Below, one piece after another: positions 17,146 to 26,043 of a stretch of DNA of 64,000 bases; the stretch's first letter is position 1, and every line of letters starts with the position of its first letter. The stretch is from Pseudomonadota bacterium. Lineage in GTDB: Bacteria; Cyanobacteriota; Vampirovibrionia; Obscuribacterales; Obscuribacteraceae. The translations under genes and the position numbers were made by a program. Below the pieces are notes generated by a model. It saw only the letters and a list, made by a program, of their open reading frames with translations, was not told the origin of the DNA and did no database searches. Where the stretch lies: assembly GCA_021325555.1 (NCBI GenBank), contig JAJPGY010000039.1, positions 124,001 to 188,000 of the forward strand, written 5' to 3'.

Positions 17146-18234
17146 CTACTGCTTGTTGCCGGGGTCTTTCCCCGTACCCTGGCCAAGCTCCGAAAGGAGC
17201 TGTTTGCCCTTTTCGCTGATCGCCTTGTGCATCCAGAGGTTCTGAGGGCCGATGTTGTCCTGCGGCCACTTGACGCCGCCGAGGTAGAGCTCCGGCGGAA
17301 TCATCTCCTTGGGCAGGCTTTGCAGCACGCACACCCAGGATTCCTGCGGGCGCGTGAGCGGAATGCCGGAGGCCTTGATGCGGGCGATGCCCTCGGTCAA
17401 GGCGGCCATCACCTTCGCCTCCTCGGCGTCGGTGATCTTGTAGCCGAGCGCCAGTGCCCACATGGCCACGTGGTAGTGGCTGGGGCAGATCTCCAGGATG
17501 TCATAGCCGCGTCTGCCGGCAATCTTGTCGAACAGCGGCGAGATAAGGCGCGAGACGTCCGGGATAGGCGCAGCGTTCTGCCCTGGCGCCCGCTTGGAGT
17601 CCCAGGCTCGCTTGAAGAGCTTGAGGAACAGCTCCGGGCGATCCAGGAAGGTGAACGGCTTCTCGACGAAGAGGTCGAACTCCTTGTCGGCCGTGGCATC
17701 GACAATCCGCGAGCCGGGCAGGAAGCCGTAGACGGACAGCTCGACGGTCCGAGCGTCAATCGGCAGCCGCTTGTTCAGCACCGGGTCGTCGTAGGGGAAG
17801 TCGACCAGCGCGCTGTCGTTTGCATCCCTGGTGCCGTCGTAGCGGCGGTCGCGCAAGGCGGCCTTGAAGATAAGCTCGCCCTTTCCCTTCATGACGTCCC
17901 CGAACCAGCCGAAGGCCTCGAACTTCACGCCGTCGCGCTTGACGATGAAGGCCCCGTTTTCGGTCTTGTAGAGGGTGTGCAGGTAAGGGAAGCGCAGGTA
18001 TCCGGTCTGCCCCCCGAAGAGCCGGTGGTCGTTGAGGTTGGAGACCTCGTCGCCCGGGAAGAGCCCTTTTTCGGTCTCCATCAACCTGACCTGGCAGGAC
18101 TTGATTGGGCCTAGAAAGCACTTCACCATAGGCGTCACCAGGGTCTGCCAGATTTCCCTGTCGGTGACGGCGGCAAGATTTGTAACCCGCACAACGTCCG
18201 AGACGGCATGCTTGTGGAACTTGGTCTTGTTCAT
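17146..18234 (-). CDS. Unknown 362-aa soluble protein
   Basis: Family not recognised. The start at 18234 has AAAGGGG upstream and begins MNKTKFHKHAVSDVV; a longer reading to 18366 is unlikely. The protein is rich in aromatic residues and Asp/Lys (GYLRFPYLHTLYK, FGWFGDVMKGKGELIFKAALRDRRYDG, SVYGFLPGSRIVD). The Gly/Tyr pattern vaguely recalls catalase-related or heme-binding barrels, but no catalytic His-Asn or proximal Tyr motif is visible, so I do not assign it. No signal peptide or transmembrane segment. It has its own terminator and appears monocistronic. Confidence 0.7.
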   Translation of the reverse strand: MNKTKFHKHAVSDVVRVTNLAAVTDREIWQTLVTPMVKCFLGPIKSCQVRLMETEKGLFPGDEVSNLNDHRLFGGQTGYLRFPYLHTLYKTENGAFIVKRDGVKFEAFGWFGDVMKGKGELIFKAALRDRRYDGTRDANDSALVDFPYDDPVLNKRLPIDARTVELSVYGFLPGSRIVDATADKEFDLFVEKPFTFLDRPELFLKLFKRAWDSKRAPGQNAAPIPDVSRLISPLFDKIAGRRGYDILEICPSHYHVAMWALALGYKITDAEEAKVMAALTEGIARIKASGIPLTRPQESWVCVLQSLPKEMIPPELYLGGVKWPQDNIGPQNLWMHKAISEKGKQLLSELGQGTGKDPGNKQ

Positions 18235-18654
18235 AAGTTCCCCTTTGGTAAACTCCCGTTTTGAAAGATCGCGCCCGAAGGCAGGAAAGATTGCTTCCAC
18301 ACACAGAGCAGGGGAGAGATGCCAGGCGCGATTGCGGCGCGCATCACCACCCGATCGGCACACCACCTTTTGCGCCCGAAAAGATACCGGGCACGATGGT
18401 GCTTGAAGGCGGGAGTGGACTTCTAGATCAGGTGGGTGAAGCTAAGCCTGCGTGTGTGTTGGTTGGAAGAAGTAACCTACCGTAGTGCTTGGCTGGTTCA
18501 AGATTCAATTCTCTTGAAAAGTGGCCATGGCTTAGCTCTGCTTGCCCTGGCGCCGCTATCCGGGGTGCGCAAGCCGCCGGTGGAGCGGATTTTCCGGCAG
18601 GCGAAGGCCGTCCGGGTAGCTTACTCGCGCCAAATGTTAAGCCGCCGGTCGCCC
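18235..18654. other. 420-base non-coding stretch
   Basis: Lies between two minus-strand genes and must hold the promoter of the 362-aa gene. I saw no convincing small reading frame with a ribosome site. The only structure is a weak 6-bp inverted repeat around 18498-18519 (TTCAAG and CTTGAA). Confidence 0.5.
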
Positions 18655-19785
18655 TCAGGCGTTGACCAGCTCGATTATCTCCCGGACGTCCACGCCGACC
18701 AGGCCGAGGTCGGCCAAGCCCCGCCCTTCTTTGCGGATGTCCTTCTCCACGATCACCGAGGTAAGCTCGATTATCGAATCGATAACCGGCACCGGCACCC
18801 TGGCCAGCCTGGCCATCTCTTCGACCAGCACCAGCGTCTCCACGATGTCCCGCCGCAGCTTCTCCTGCGTGTTCGGCAGCGGCACCGCCGGACCGCGGTC
18901 TTCCTTCACCAGCACACCGGACAGGCTTTGCAGGCGCTCCTCGAGAGAGCGCCCGGTGGCGCCGGCGTAGTCAGCCAGCATCTGACCGAGACTGGGCAGG
19001 GACACCTCATAAGCCTTTGCCACGCCCTTGAGCTCGGTGCCGACCGCCGACACCACCGAGATAAGCGCGGGGTTGAGCGAGGCGCTGCCGTACCTGTGCT
19101 CGGAGGCCCTCGCGCCCAGCATCTTGAACAGGCGCAGCGAGATGCGGACAAATCGCTCCACGTCGGTGAAGCCCCGCTCGAGAACGCTGGAGGCGGGGAA
19201 GAGAACCGGCCAGAGGCTGCTGAGCGCCTGCAAGCCGCGTCTTGTCTCGTTGCGGGTCAGGCCGCAAACACTGACTCGCCGGCGCGGCCCGGTGAGAAGC
19301 GCCACCTCCCCCTCGATCTTGATCTCATCGTAAAGGCTGGACATCTCCAGGACATTGACCTGGAGCCCCGGTCTCTGCCTGCCCAGCAGCCGCGAGAACT
19401 GAAGCGCGGCCCCGAGCGGCGCGCTGGCGAGAACGACCGTCTGCCCTGCCATGAGATACGGCGCCAGGGCGGGTAGGCTGGCACTATATTCGGTGGCGGG
19501 CACCGACAGCAGGATCACCGCCGCCCCCTGCAGGGCGACATCGAGCTTGTCGGTTACGGCGGCAAACTGCGTGCGCCCGCGAAAATGCCCTACCCGGGCG
19601 TGCCGGTGGCGAATTTCGTACTCGGCCGGGATGTTGTCGCCGGCCGCCCAGAGCCTGACGCGGCGCCCCGACGGCGACAGCGAGGAGGCAAGGGCCAGGC
19701 TTATCTTGCCATCACCGATGATGGCTACCTCGGCAGTCAGTGAAGCAGGATTGAGGCTTTGGGTTGGCACAGGCATGACTTCCAT
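18655..19785 (-). CDS. Opine dehydrogenase-like NAD(P) oxidoreductase
   Basis: A 376-residue protein with an N-terminal Rossmann domain (AIIGDGKISLALA replaces the usual GxGxxG). The C-terminal helical domain resembles octopine/nopaline dehydrogenases and other 6PGDH-superfamily enzymes (region SEHRYGSASLNPALI). Such enzymes reductively couple a 2-oxo acid with an amino acid or related amine. Start at ATG 19785, with GGAAGGAAAG upstream; an in-frame TTG four codons earlier is less likely. It is divergent from the IlvC-like gene, which belongs to the same superfamily. The loose nucleotide motif means activity could be reduced or specificity altered. Confidence 0.6.
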   Translation of the reverse strand: MEVMPVPTQSLNPASLTAEVAIIGDGKISLALASSLSPSGRRVRLWAAGDNIPAEYEIRHRHARVGHFRGRTQFAAVTDKLDVALQGAAVILLSVPATEYSASLPALAPYLMAGQTVVLASAPLGAALQFSRLLGRQRPGLQVNVLEMSSLYDEIKIEGEVALLTGPRRRVSVCGLTRNETRRGLQALSSLWPVLFPASSVLERGFTDVERFVRISLRLFKMLGARASEHRYGSASLNPALISVVSAVGTELKGVAKAYEVSLPSLGQMLADYAGATGRSLEERLQSLSGVLVKEDRGPAVPLPNTQEKLRRDIVETLVLVEEMARLARVPVPVIDSIIELTSVIVEKDIRKEGRGLADLGLVGVDVREIIELVNA

Positions 19786-19930
19786 CTTTCCTTCCAACGG
19801 TTACCGTGCTCGCTGCCAGCCCCAACAGCGGTAGATCGAGAGATTAGTGTGGACTCATTCAGGATAGTCAAGAATCAGCTTGACGACAAGTTTTACAACG
19901 AAAAGTTAACCGCGTTGTGGACGCTGCTCG

Positions 19931-19937
19931 ATAGTAA
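19931..19937 (+). promoter_or_regulatory. ATAGTAA element upstream of the IlvC-like gene
   Basis: ATAGTAA lies 51 bases before the ATG at 19988, in locally AT-rich DNA, with TTGTGG about 14 bases earlier. The same heptamer recurs upstream of other genes in the window, which supports a -10-like role. Confidence 0.4.
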
Positions 19938-19987
19938 AATTCGTAATTCGTGCAAGTGGTTGCTCTTCCGGAACCGGCGGGACGCTC

Positions 19988-20971
19988 ATGGCCAATACAT
20001 TTTTCGAGGGCGACGGCGACCTTTCGCAGATCTCGCAGTATTCGATCGGCATTATCGGATATGGAAACCAGGGCCGGGCGCATGCCTTGAACCTGCGGGA
20101 CAGCGGCCTTACAGTCTGCGTCTCGACACGCGAGGGCAGCCCGGCCAGCGCCCGGGCGGTGGCGGACGGCTTCGCCGTCCATACGGTCGAGGAGGTGGCG
20201 AACAACTGCGAGGTGCTGGCCCTCATGCTTCCGGACGAGGCGATCCCGGGCGTCTACCGGGATTCCATCGAGCCGTACCTGGAAGCCCGCGACATCTTTG
20301 TGTTCGCGCACGGATTCACCGTGCATCACCGGACGATCCGCCTTCCCGACGACGCCGATGTGCTGCTTGTGGCGCCGACCGGCCCGGGCAGGCAGCTTCG
20401 CTCGCTCTACGAGCAGGGCAAGGGGCTGCCGGCTTTGCTGGCCGTGGACCAGGATGCCTCCGGCCTGGCCTGGAAGCGGTGCCTGGCTTACGCGAAGGCA
20501 ATCGGTTGCCTGCGGGCGGGGGCCATCGAAACCACCTTCCGGGAGGAGACGGTGACGGATCTTTACTGCGAGCAGGCGGTTCTCTGCGGCGGCATGCCCG
20601 AGCTCATTAAAGCGGCCTTCGCGGTGCTGGTGGAGAAGGGCTACCAGCCAGAGCTCGCCTACATCTCCTGCCTCAAGGAGGTAAAGCTCATCGCCGATCT
20701 GCTCTTCGAGCGGGGGCTGGACGGCATGCGGGCGGCAATATCCAACACGGCCAAGTTCGGATCGGCGCTCACCGGGCCGGAGCTGGTAAATGCCGGCACG
20801 CGACGGGAGCTGGAAGAGGTGCTGTCCAGGATCGAATCCGGGCGGTTCGCGAGCCTCTTCCTGCAAGACGCGGCCGCCGGATCGCCTGTGACCAGGGATT
20901 TTCTAGCCTCGGAGAAGCACTCGCGTCTGGCCCGCGCCGGCCGGGCATTGCGGGAGTCGCTGGACTTTTGA
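19988..20971 (+). CDS. IlvC-like reductase with altered active site
   Basis: A 327-residue class I ketol-acid reductoisomerase homologue over its full length: Rossmann motif IGYGNQGRAHALNLRDSG, FAHGF, IETTFREE, EQAVLCGG, ISNTA. Aligned to the canonical enzyme, D191 and E195 (first metal site), E231 and the ISNTA Ser are kept. The active-site Lys of APKGPG is Thr (T131, APTGPG). The first Glu of the second metal pair (usually FECLHE) is Ser (S227 in ISCLKE). These losses should impair acetolactate isomero-reduction, so it is probably not the pathway IlvC. It faces panC tail-to-tail across 44 bases. A ketopantoate or other 2-oxo-acid reductase role is inferred. Confidence 0.85.
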   Translation: MANTFFEGDGDLSQISQYSIGIIGYGNQGRAHALNLRDSGLTVCVSTREGSPASARAVADGFAVHTVEEVANNCEVLALMLPDEAIPGVYRDSIEPYLEARDIFVFAHGFTVHHRTIRLPDDADVLLVAPTGPGRQLRSLYEQGKGLPALLAVDQDASGLAWKRCLAYAKAIGCLRAGAIETTFREETVTDLYCEQAVLCGGMPELIKAAFAVLVEKGYQPELAYISCLKEVKLIADLLFERGLDGMRAAISNTAKFGSALTGPELVNAGTRRELEEVLSRIESGRFASLFLQDAAAGSPVTRDFLASEKHSRLARAGRALRESLDF

Positions 20972-21015
20972 CGCCTGCCGCTTTATGCGCATCCGCGCGT
21001 CCGGCGCCGTGGAGC

Positions 21016-21906
21016 CTAGCCGGCCGTAACCAGCAGATTGTCGATCAGGCGCACGTCGCCGAATCTGGCCGCCACCAGAAGGACAAAAGGCGGACCGTCG
21101 CCGGCCGGCGTACCGAGCGTGTCGGGATCCCTGGCCTGCAGGTACTGCAGGGTAAGCCCCGGCTGGGCGCTCAGGCGCTGCCTGGCTTGCTCGAGGGCAG
21201 CATCCATGGCGACGCCGCCGGCAAGCACCTGATCGCGCACCCAGGACAGGGTCTGGAAAAGGATCGGCGCCTGCCTGCGCTGCTCCGGGCTCAGGTAGAC
21301 GTTTCGCGAGCTGAGCGCCAGGCCGTCCGGCTCGCGCACGGTCGGCACCCCGACCACAGCCAGGGGCAGATTGAGATCTGCCACCATCTGCCGGATGACG
21401 GTCAACTGCTGGTAATCCTTTTGACCGAAATAAGCCGCATCAGGCTCAACCAGCGAGAAAAGCTTGGCCACGACCGTGGCCACGCCGCTGAAGTGACCGG
21501 GTCTGAAGAGCCCGCAAAGCTGCTCGGTCAGGCGGGCCGGCGGCACCACCGTCGTCACTTCCCCGGCCGGCGCCGGGTACATCTCCGCGACGCTCGGGTG
21601 AAACACGGCATGGACGCCCGCCTGCCGGCAGCGCTCGAGATCCTTCTCCAGCGTCCGCGGGTACCTGTCCAGATCCTCGTTGGCCCCGAACTGCAACGGG
21701 TTGACGAAGATGGAGACTATCACGGTGCGGCACTCCGCAAGCGCGCGCTCGACCAGGGCCATGTGCCCGTCGTGGAGGGCGCCCATCGTCGGCACGAAGC
21801 CGAGCCGGTGCCCGCCATTGTCCGCCGGCAGGGAATCCAGGGCGCGACGCCAGCGCCGCAGCTCCGCTGTCGTGGAGAACCGTTTGATTGCTGTGGCCTG
21901 TGTCAC
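21016..21906 (-). CDS. panC: Pantothenate synthetase
   Basis: Joins pantoate and beta-alanine with ATP to give pantothenate, the CoA precursor. Motifs: PTMGALHDGH (HIGH-type), VSIFVNPLQFG, FRPGHFSGVATVV, FGQKDYQQL and LALSSRNVYLS (KMSKS-like). About 296 residues, near the family's 280-290. The start is uncertain: GTG at 21906 (GAGG upstream) is preferred, while an in-frame TTG at 21942 would add 12 residues. panB is not in the window. The neighbour on the opposite strand is the IlvC-like reductase. Confidence 0.95.
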   Translation of the reverse strand: MTQATAIKRFSTTAELRRWRRALDSLPADNGGHRLGFVPTMGALHDGHMALVERALAECRTVIVSIFVNPLQFGANEDLDRYPRTLEKDLERCRQAGVHAVFHPSVAEMYPAPAGEVTTVVPPARLTEQLCGLFRPGHFSGVATVVAKLFSLVEPDAAYFGQKDYQQLTVIRQMVADLNLPLAVVGVPTVREPDGLALSSRNVYLSPEQRRQAPILFQTLSWVRDQVLAGGVAMDAALEQARQRLSAQPGLTLQYLQARDPDTLGTPAGDGPPFVLLVAARFGDVRLIDNLLVTAG

Positions 21907-22008
21907 CGGCACCTCGGCCCGTAAGCCTTGAGAAGACCTCAATCAGATTACCCCGAACGCACGCCGGTTGCTGCCCCTTTCCAGCAAAAATAAAGGTTTT
22001 TTGGGATA

Positions 22009-24381
22009 ATGCGGGCTCGCATGAGCGAGAACCTTCCAGCCTGCGGCATGGTGTCCGGTCGCCCGAGAGGCGCTGCGGCCGGCGGCCTGGCAGGCGTCGG
22101 GCTCAGGGGCGGCAGCTTGGTTGCAGCGGCCTTGCTGTGCATCACCCCGGGCTGGGCCGTGCCGGTCAAGGCCGCCGCTGCCGCCCATCCGGCCGGGGCG
22201 GCGGCTGCCGGGCCGGCAAGGGCGATCGCCGCCCGGGTTGTGGCCGCCTACGGCGGGCCGGAGCGGCTGCAGGATCTAAAGAACCTCGCTTACCGCAAGC
22301 GCGCCACCCACTCCGTCATCTCGGGCGTCTCCAGCGCCCAGAACAACCTGGTCTGCGACATCACCGGCCGCGGCGACAGGGTGAGGGTGGAGACCAGGCT
22401 GCTCGGGCAGCAGATGATCATGGGCTTCAACGGCAAGCAGAGCTGGACGCAGTTCGGCGACTGGGTCTCGCCCAGCTCGCCGACTGTGGTGAAGCAGATT
22501 GTCGAGGAGATCGCCCACGGGCTCAACATGCTGGCGGACCTCGCCGTGCCCGGGCACAAGGTGGATTACCTGGGCTCGAGGACCGCCGCCGGCAAGAGCT
22601 GCGACGTGATCAGGGTCTATACCGGGGACGGCAAACCGACCACCCTTTACGTGGATCAGGCAAGCCACCTCGTGGTGCGCAGCGAGTATCTGGGCGTCGA
22701 CCAGGAGCAAGGCGTGCCGGCCACGCAGGCCGTCGAATACGCGGATTACCGCCCGCTGGCCGGCAGCATGGTGCCGTTCAAGACCGTGGAGTACACGGCC
22801 GGCAAAAGGACTTCGCAGACGGTCCTGGATGACTTTCAGTGCGGGATCGCCGTCGACGACACGATATTCGACATGCCCCCGGAGTCGTTCGTGGCGCGCG
22901 TCAGGCAAGGCCCGGTCGAGGTCCCCTTTGACTATCTGGCCAACGAGATGCTGGTGAAGGTGCGCATCAAGGGCAACGAATACAAGTTCATCGTGGACAC
23001 GGGCGCCAGCCAGACCGTCGTCGACAAGTCCATCGCCGGCTCCATTGGTGAGGTGTCAGCGGGCGATTTCTCCATTACCGCCGGTTCCACCGCCCTGCCG
23101 CTCAGCTATATGACTTTGCCCGATCTCACCATCGGTGATATCACCCTGTCCAACCTGGCGGCGCTGGTGACGGACCTGTCATCGTTCAAGGCGGCCCTGG
23201 GCGAGCGCCCGGACGGCCTGATCGGCGCCAATGTGCTGCGCCGCTTTCTGGTCACCTTCGATCCGGAAAAGACAACGGTCATCCTGTCCGACCCGCGCAA
23301 GGTCTCGGTTCCCCCGGGCGCCGTGGTCGTGAAGACCTCGCCGGTCTACGGGGCCACCGCCCTGGTCGTGCCGGGCAGGCTGGACAACAAGGTGAATCTC
23401 AACTTCCTGGTGGACACCGGAGCCGCCTTCAATAACCTCCCGCAGTCCACGGTCAGGGCCCTTTCACCGGGGCCGACGCTTCCGGTGGGGCTCATCTTCG
23501 GGGTGGACGGCAAGAAGCAGAGCATCAGCGCCCTGCGCCTGAAGCGCTTGAGCCTGGGCAGCCTGGCGGTCGCCGATCCGGTCTTCGCCCTGACGCCCCA
23601 GGCCTCGGCCGGCGGCGGGGCGACCGGGCTATTCTCGGCGGGCTCGATGGGCATCCTCGGCAACCCGTTCTGGCGGCATTACCGGATGACCATCGACTAC
23701 CGCAACGAGCGGTTGTTCCTCGAGCCCAGCCCTGGGATGCAGCGGGTGGCGGCAGCGGCGGCGGCGCTCAACGCGGCGGCGCGGGAGTTTTACGCCCGCG
23801 GCGATATCGAGCGCGCCAGAAGCGCCTGCCAGTCCGTCATTCAATCCGGGCTGGCCAGCGGTGACAACGCGGTGCAGGCGCTGGGGCTGGCCAGACTTGC
23901 CGAGTTTTATGCCGAGAAGGGCCGCGACACCAGGAGCGCCACCTTCACGGCCCTGGCTTCCAGGGAGTACTCGCGGGCCGCGTCCCTGGCCGGGGAGACC
24001 AGCAACAAGGAGGTAGCCGCTCACGTGCTTGCCCTCTGGGCCGGCTACCAGCTGAGCGTGGCCACCGGCTCGCCGCAGATGATCGCTGTTTCCAGCCTGC
24101 TCACCCGAGCGCTCAAGCTCTCCTCCAGCGAGCCGGAGGCTTACGTGGTCATGGGATCGCTCTTCCTGCGCACGGGCAAGCTCGACCTGGCCAGGCGCTA
24201 TCTGGATCAGGCGCTCATGCTGGATCCGGCCAACTGGACCGCTCTCTGGGCGGAGTACCGCCTGTATGCGCGGCAGAACAAGCCGGCCATGCAGAAGCTG
24301 GTGCTGGCCCAGCTGAACCGATATTATCCCGGGGCGGCCGAGGTGAAAAGCGCCTGCAGGACCCAGAAGACCGGGCAATAG
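22009..24381 (+). CDS. Exported double retropepsin-like protease with TPR tail
   Basis: About 790 residues. An N-terminal signal or anchor (hydrophobic ~30-50) leads to a ~190-residue beta-rich domain resembling LolA/LppX-type lipoprotein carriers. Two aspartic-protease lobes follow: VDTGAS with D330 and partner DGLIGANVL, then VDTGAA with D469 and partner GSMGILGNPF. The C-terminal ~220 residues are TPR-like helices (PEAYVVMGSLFLRTGKLDLARRYLDQAL). One chain with two complete DTGA lobes could form a pepsin-like bilobal active site. The start may be ATG 22009 or 22021; neither has a strong ribosome site. Confidence 0.8.
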   Translation: MRARMSENLPACGMVSGRPRGAAAGGLAGVGLRGGSLVAAALLCITPGWAVPVKAAAAAHPAGAAAAGPARAIAARVVAAYGGPERLQDLKNLAYRKRATHSVISGVSSAQNNLVCDITGRGDRVRVETRLLGQQMIMGFNGKQSWTQFGDWVSPSSPTVVKQIVEEIAHGLNMLADLAVPGHKVDYLGSRTAAGKSCDVIRVYTGDGKPTTLYVDQASHLVVRSEYLGVDQEQGVPATQAVEYADYRPLAGSMVPFKTVEYTAGKRTSQTVLDDFQCGIAVDDTIFDMPPESFVARVRQGPVEVPFDYLANEMLVKVRIKGNEYKFIVDTGASQTVVDKSIAGSIGEVSAGDFSITAGSTALPLSYMTLPDLTIGDITLSNLAALVTDLSSFKAALGERPDGLIGANVLRRFLVTFDPEKTTVILSDPRKVSVPPGAVVVKTSPVYGATALVVPGRLDNKVNLNFLVDTGAAFNNLPQSTVRALSPGPTLPVGLIFGVDGKKQSISALRLKRLSLGSLAVADPVFALTPQASAGGGATGLFSAGSMGILGNPFWRHYRMTIDYRNERLFLEPSPGMQRVAAAAAALNAAAREFYARGDIERARSACQSVIQSGLASGDNAVQALGLARLAEFYAEKGRDTRSATFTALASREYSRAASLAGETSNKEVAAHVLALWAGYQLSVATGSPQMIAVSSLLTRALKLSSSEPEAYVVMGSLFLRTGKLDLARRYLDQALMLDPANWTALWAEYRLYARQNKPAMQKLVLAQLNRYYPGAAEVKSACRTQKTGQ

Positions 24382-24387
24382 CCTGGA

Positions 24388-25014
24388 TCAGGGAACGGCC
24401 AGGCGCACCGGGTCGGCCACGAGCAGTTTGTAAAGGCTTTGCTTGTGCTGTGTGTCCGGCGGCAGCCGCCCCGCCAGCGGCGCCGCCCAGCCGGTGCAAG
24501 CGCTCTCGGGCGCGTCCGGCTGCCACAGCCCGGACAGAACCAGGTGCCCGGGATTTATCCGGTCCAGCCAGAGTCCGGCTCCGGCAAAGCTCGAGTGGTG
24601 ACGGAGGTCGGGGGCGAGACCGCCAAGGCACTCCAGCAGCCGCTCTCCCTCGGGGGGCCTGGTCAGGAAGTCATCGAAAGACCACAGCCAGTCACCGCGG
24701 ACGGTATCAATTACCTCGCCGTTGCTGCCCCAGACGACCTCAAAATGCTCGGGCTTGGGGCGCTCGACAGAATGGAGGCGAATCAGCTCGTCGAAGGCGG
24801 CACTGCGCCTGCCGGCGAGGTATCTGGACAGATCCTCCCAGCCCTTCCAGAAGGTGAGAAACAGGAGTCGATCAGGCTTTTGCCGGTGGGCCCCGGAAAA
24901 TGCCCGGATCAAGCCCCCGCTGCCGTCCATGTCGTGAGCGACCTCGCGCACGATCTCGAGCGCGCGCTTGCCCACGTCGCGCGAAACAGCCCAGGCTACT
25001 CGTTCGGCAAACAT
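24388..25014 (-). CDS. Hypothetical protein, possible antibiotic-monooxygenase fold
   Basis: A 208-residue soluble protein. The segment DRLLFLTFWKGWEDLSRYLAGRRSAAFDELIRLH resembles the dimeric alpha/beta-barrel (ABM-like) pattern, and the second half may be a divergent copy (GAGLWLDRINPGHLVLSGLW). I cannot identify catalytic residues. It converges with the aspartic-protease gene, with only 6 bases between the stops. Assignment to the ABM superfamily is weak. Confidence 0.6.
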   Translation of the reverse strand: MFAERVAWAVSRDVGKRALEIVREVAHDMDGSGGLIRAFSGAHRQKPDRLLFLTFWKGWEDLSRYLAGRRSAAFDELIRLHSVERPKPEHFEVVWGSNGEVIDTVRGDWLWSFDDFLTRPPEGERLLECLGGLAPDLRHHSSFAGAGLWLDRINPGHLVLSGLWQPDAPESACTGWAAPLAGRLPPDTQHKQSLYKLLVADPVRLAVP

Positions 25015-25237
25015 GGCTCTAAACTCCCTCGACCGCTGATAACGCGAACCGGCTCACAACAAGCCGGACTCTGGCACCCGGCGGCCTCATTCAAAGACAT
25101 CTTACTGTCGATCTTACTACTTGCCCTGATTAGCGGATGGTCGGGGCGAAAATTGGAGCGCTTCTTTTAAGCAGGCTTCACGCTGTGTCGCCTGTAGCCT
25201 GACGGGATGCCGGATAAAGGACACCCGGTCGGCACCG

Positions 25238-25654
25238 TCAGCAGACGGCGTCGGGCGTCAACTGAATGACCTGGAAAGGCAGGGCGGCGGCATCCTCGCC
25301 CTCGAGCGCCAGCACGATGTTGTACATGCCCTCCTCCTGGAAGGCCAGCCCCTGGAAGGCGCTGATGATCTTGTGCGTCATGTTCTTGTTGGGAAGCGGC
25401 TCCACCTTCGCCACCGGCGAGGTGGCGACAATCTGTCCCTGGCGGTCGACAATTTTGAACTGGTAGGTGAACTCGCTGTGCGAGCCGGAAAGCTGGGCAA
25501 AAGCGTAGACAAGGGGGATGACGGCCGGGAAGCTCTGCACGGTGACGCCGTTGTGTATGTTTATGCAGGAGATGGCGTCGGGGCGCAGAACGTCCTGCAA
25601 GACCCGCTCGCAAAGAATGATGCCGATAACTTTCGGGCTGTCTGCTTTTGTCAA
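25238..25654 (-). CDS. Hypothetical 138-aa beta-rich protein
   Basis: A soluble protein starting at TTG (no ATG precedes the conserved-looking VIGIILCERVL). The text ILCERVL, AISCINIHNG and SFPAVIPLVYAFAQLSG is followed by Ig-like beta strands (TYQFKIVDRQGQIVATSP, MYNIVLALEGEDAA). The overall pattern recalls a small conserved bacterial family of unknown function, but I cannot confirm which. No signal peptide. It lies alone on the minus strand. Confidence 0.65.
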   Translation of the reverse strand: MTKADSPKVIGIILCERVLQDVLRPDAISCINIHNGVTVQSFPAVIPLVYAFAQLSGSHSEFTYQFKIVDRQGQIVATSPVAKVEPLPNKNMTHKIISAFQGLAFQEEGMYNIVLALEGEDAAALPFQVIQLTPDAVC

Positions 25655-25785
25655 GGTCGGGATCCGGTCGGGGGGCTCACGCGGTGTAAGGCGCTCAAAG
25701 ATTGTATCCTCAAATAAGCGCCCCGTGCTCGCACCCCCGTGCGGCGCGGCGACAGGGCGGTGTCTGGGGGGTCAGGAGGCGGTTC

Positions 25786-25905
25786 ATGCTGGATCCGGAG
25801 CAGTTGACTTTCGTGGAATGGTTCTGGATTGTGCTCGCGATCACCCTTGCGGTCTTCGCTTTGTGCTGCTGGGTCGACATGAATTACCGCTTCCAGTTTA
25901 TGTAA
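25786..25905 (+). CDS. 39-aa single-pass membrane peptide
   Basis: The reading MLDPEQLTFVEWFWIVLAI continues as one hydrophobic helix (residues ~10-29) and a short polar end. A perfect AGGAGG lies 6 bases before the ATG at 25786. This good ribosome site and the clean membrane segment make it a plausible small gene. Function unknown. Confidence 0.55.
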   Translation: MLDPEQLTFVEWFWIVLAITLAVFALCCWVDMNYRFQFM

Positions 25906-26043
25906 ACGGCGGCCAGCAGCCGTCCGAACCGGCCGGGTGAAGCCGGATCTGATCCGGCCCCAGGTCTGCTATCGTCGCTTAACTAATTTGCCGCCCGGGC
26001 ATATGATGTTAGGTGACGGCACCTTCACTCTTTCAGTGCATGC

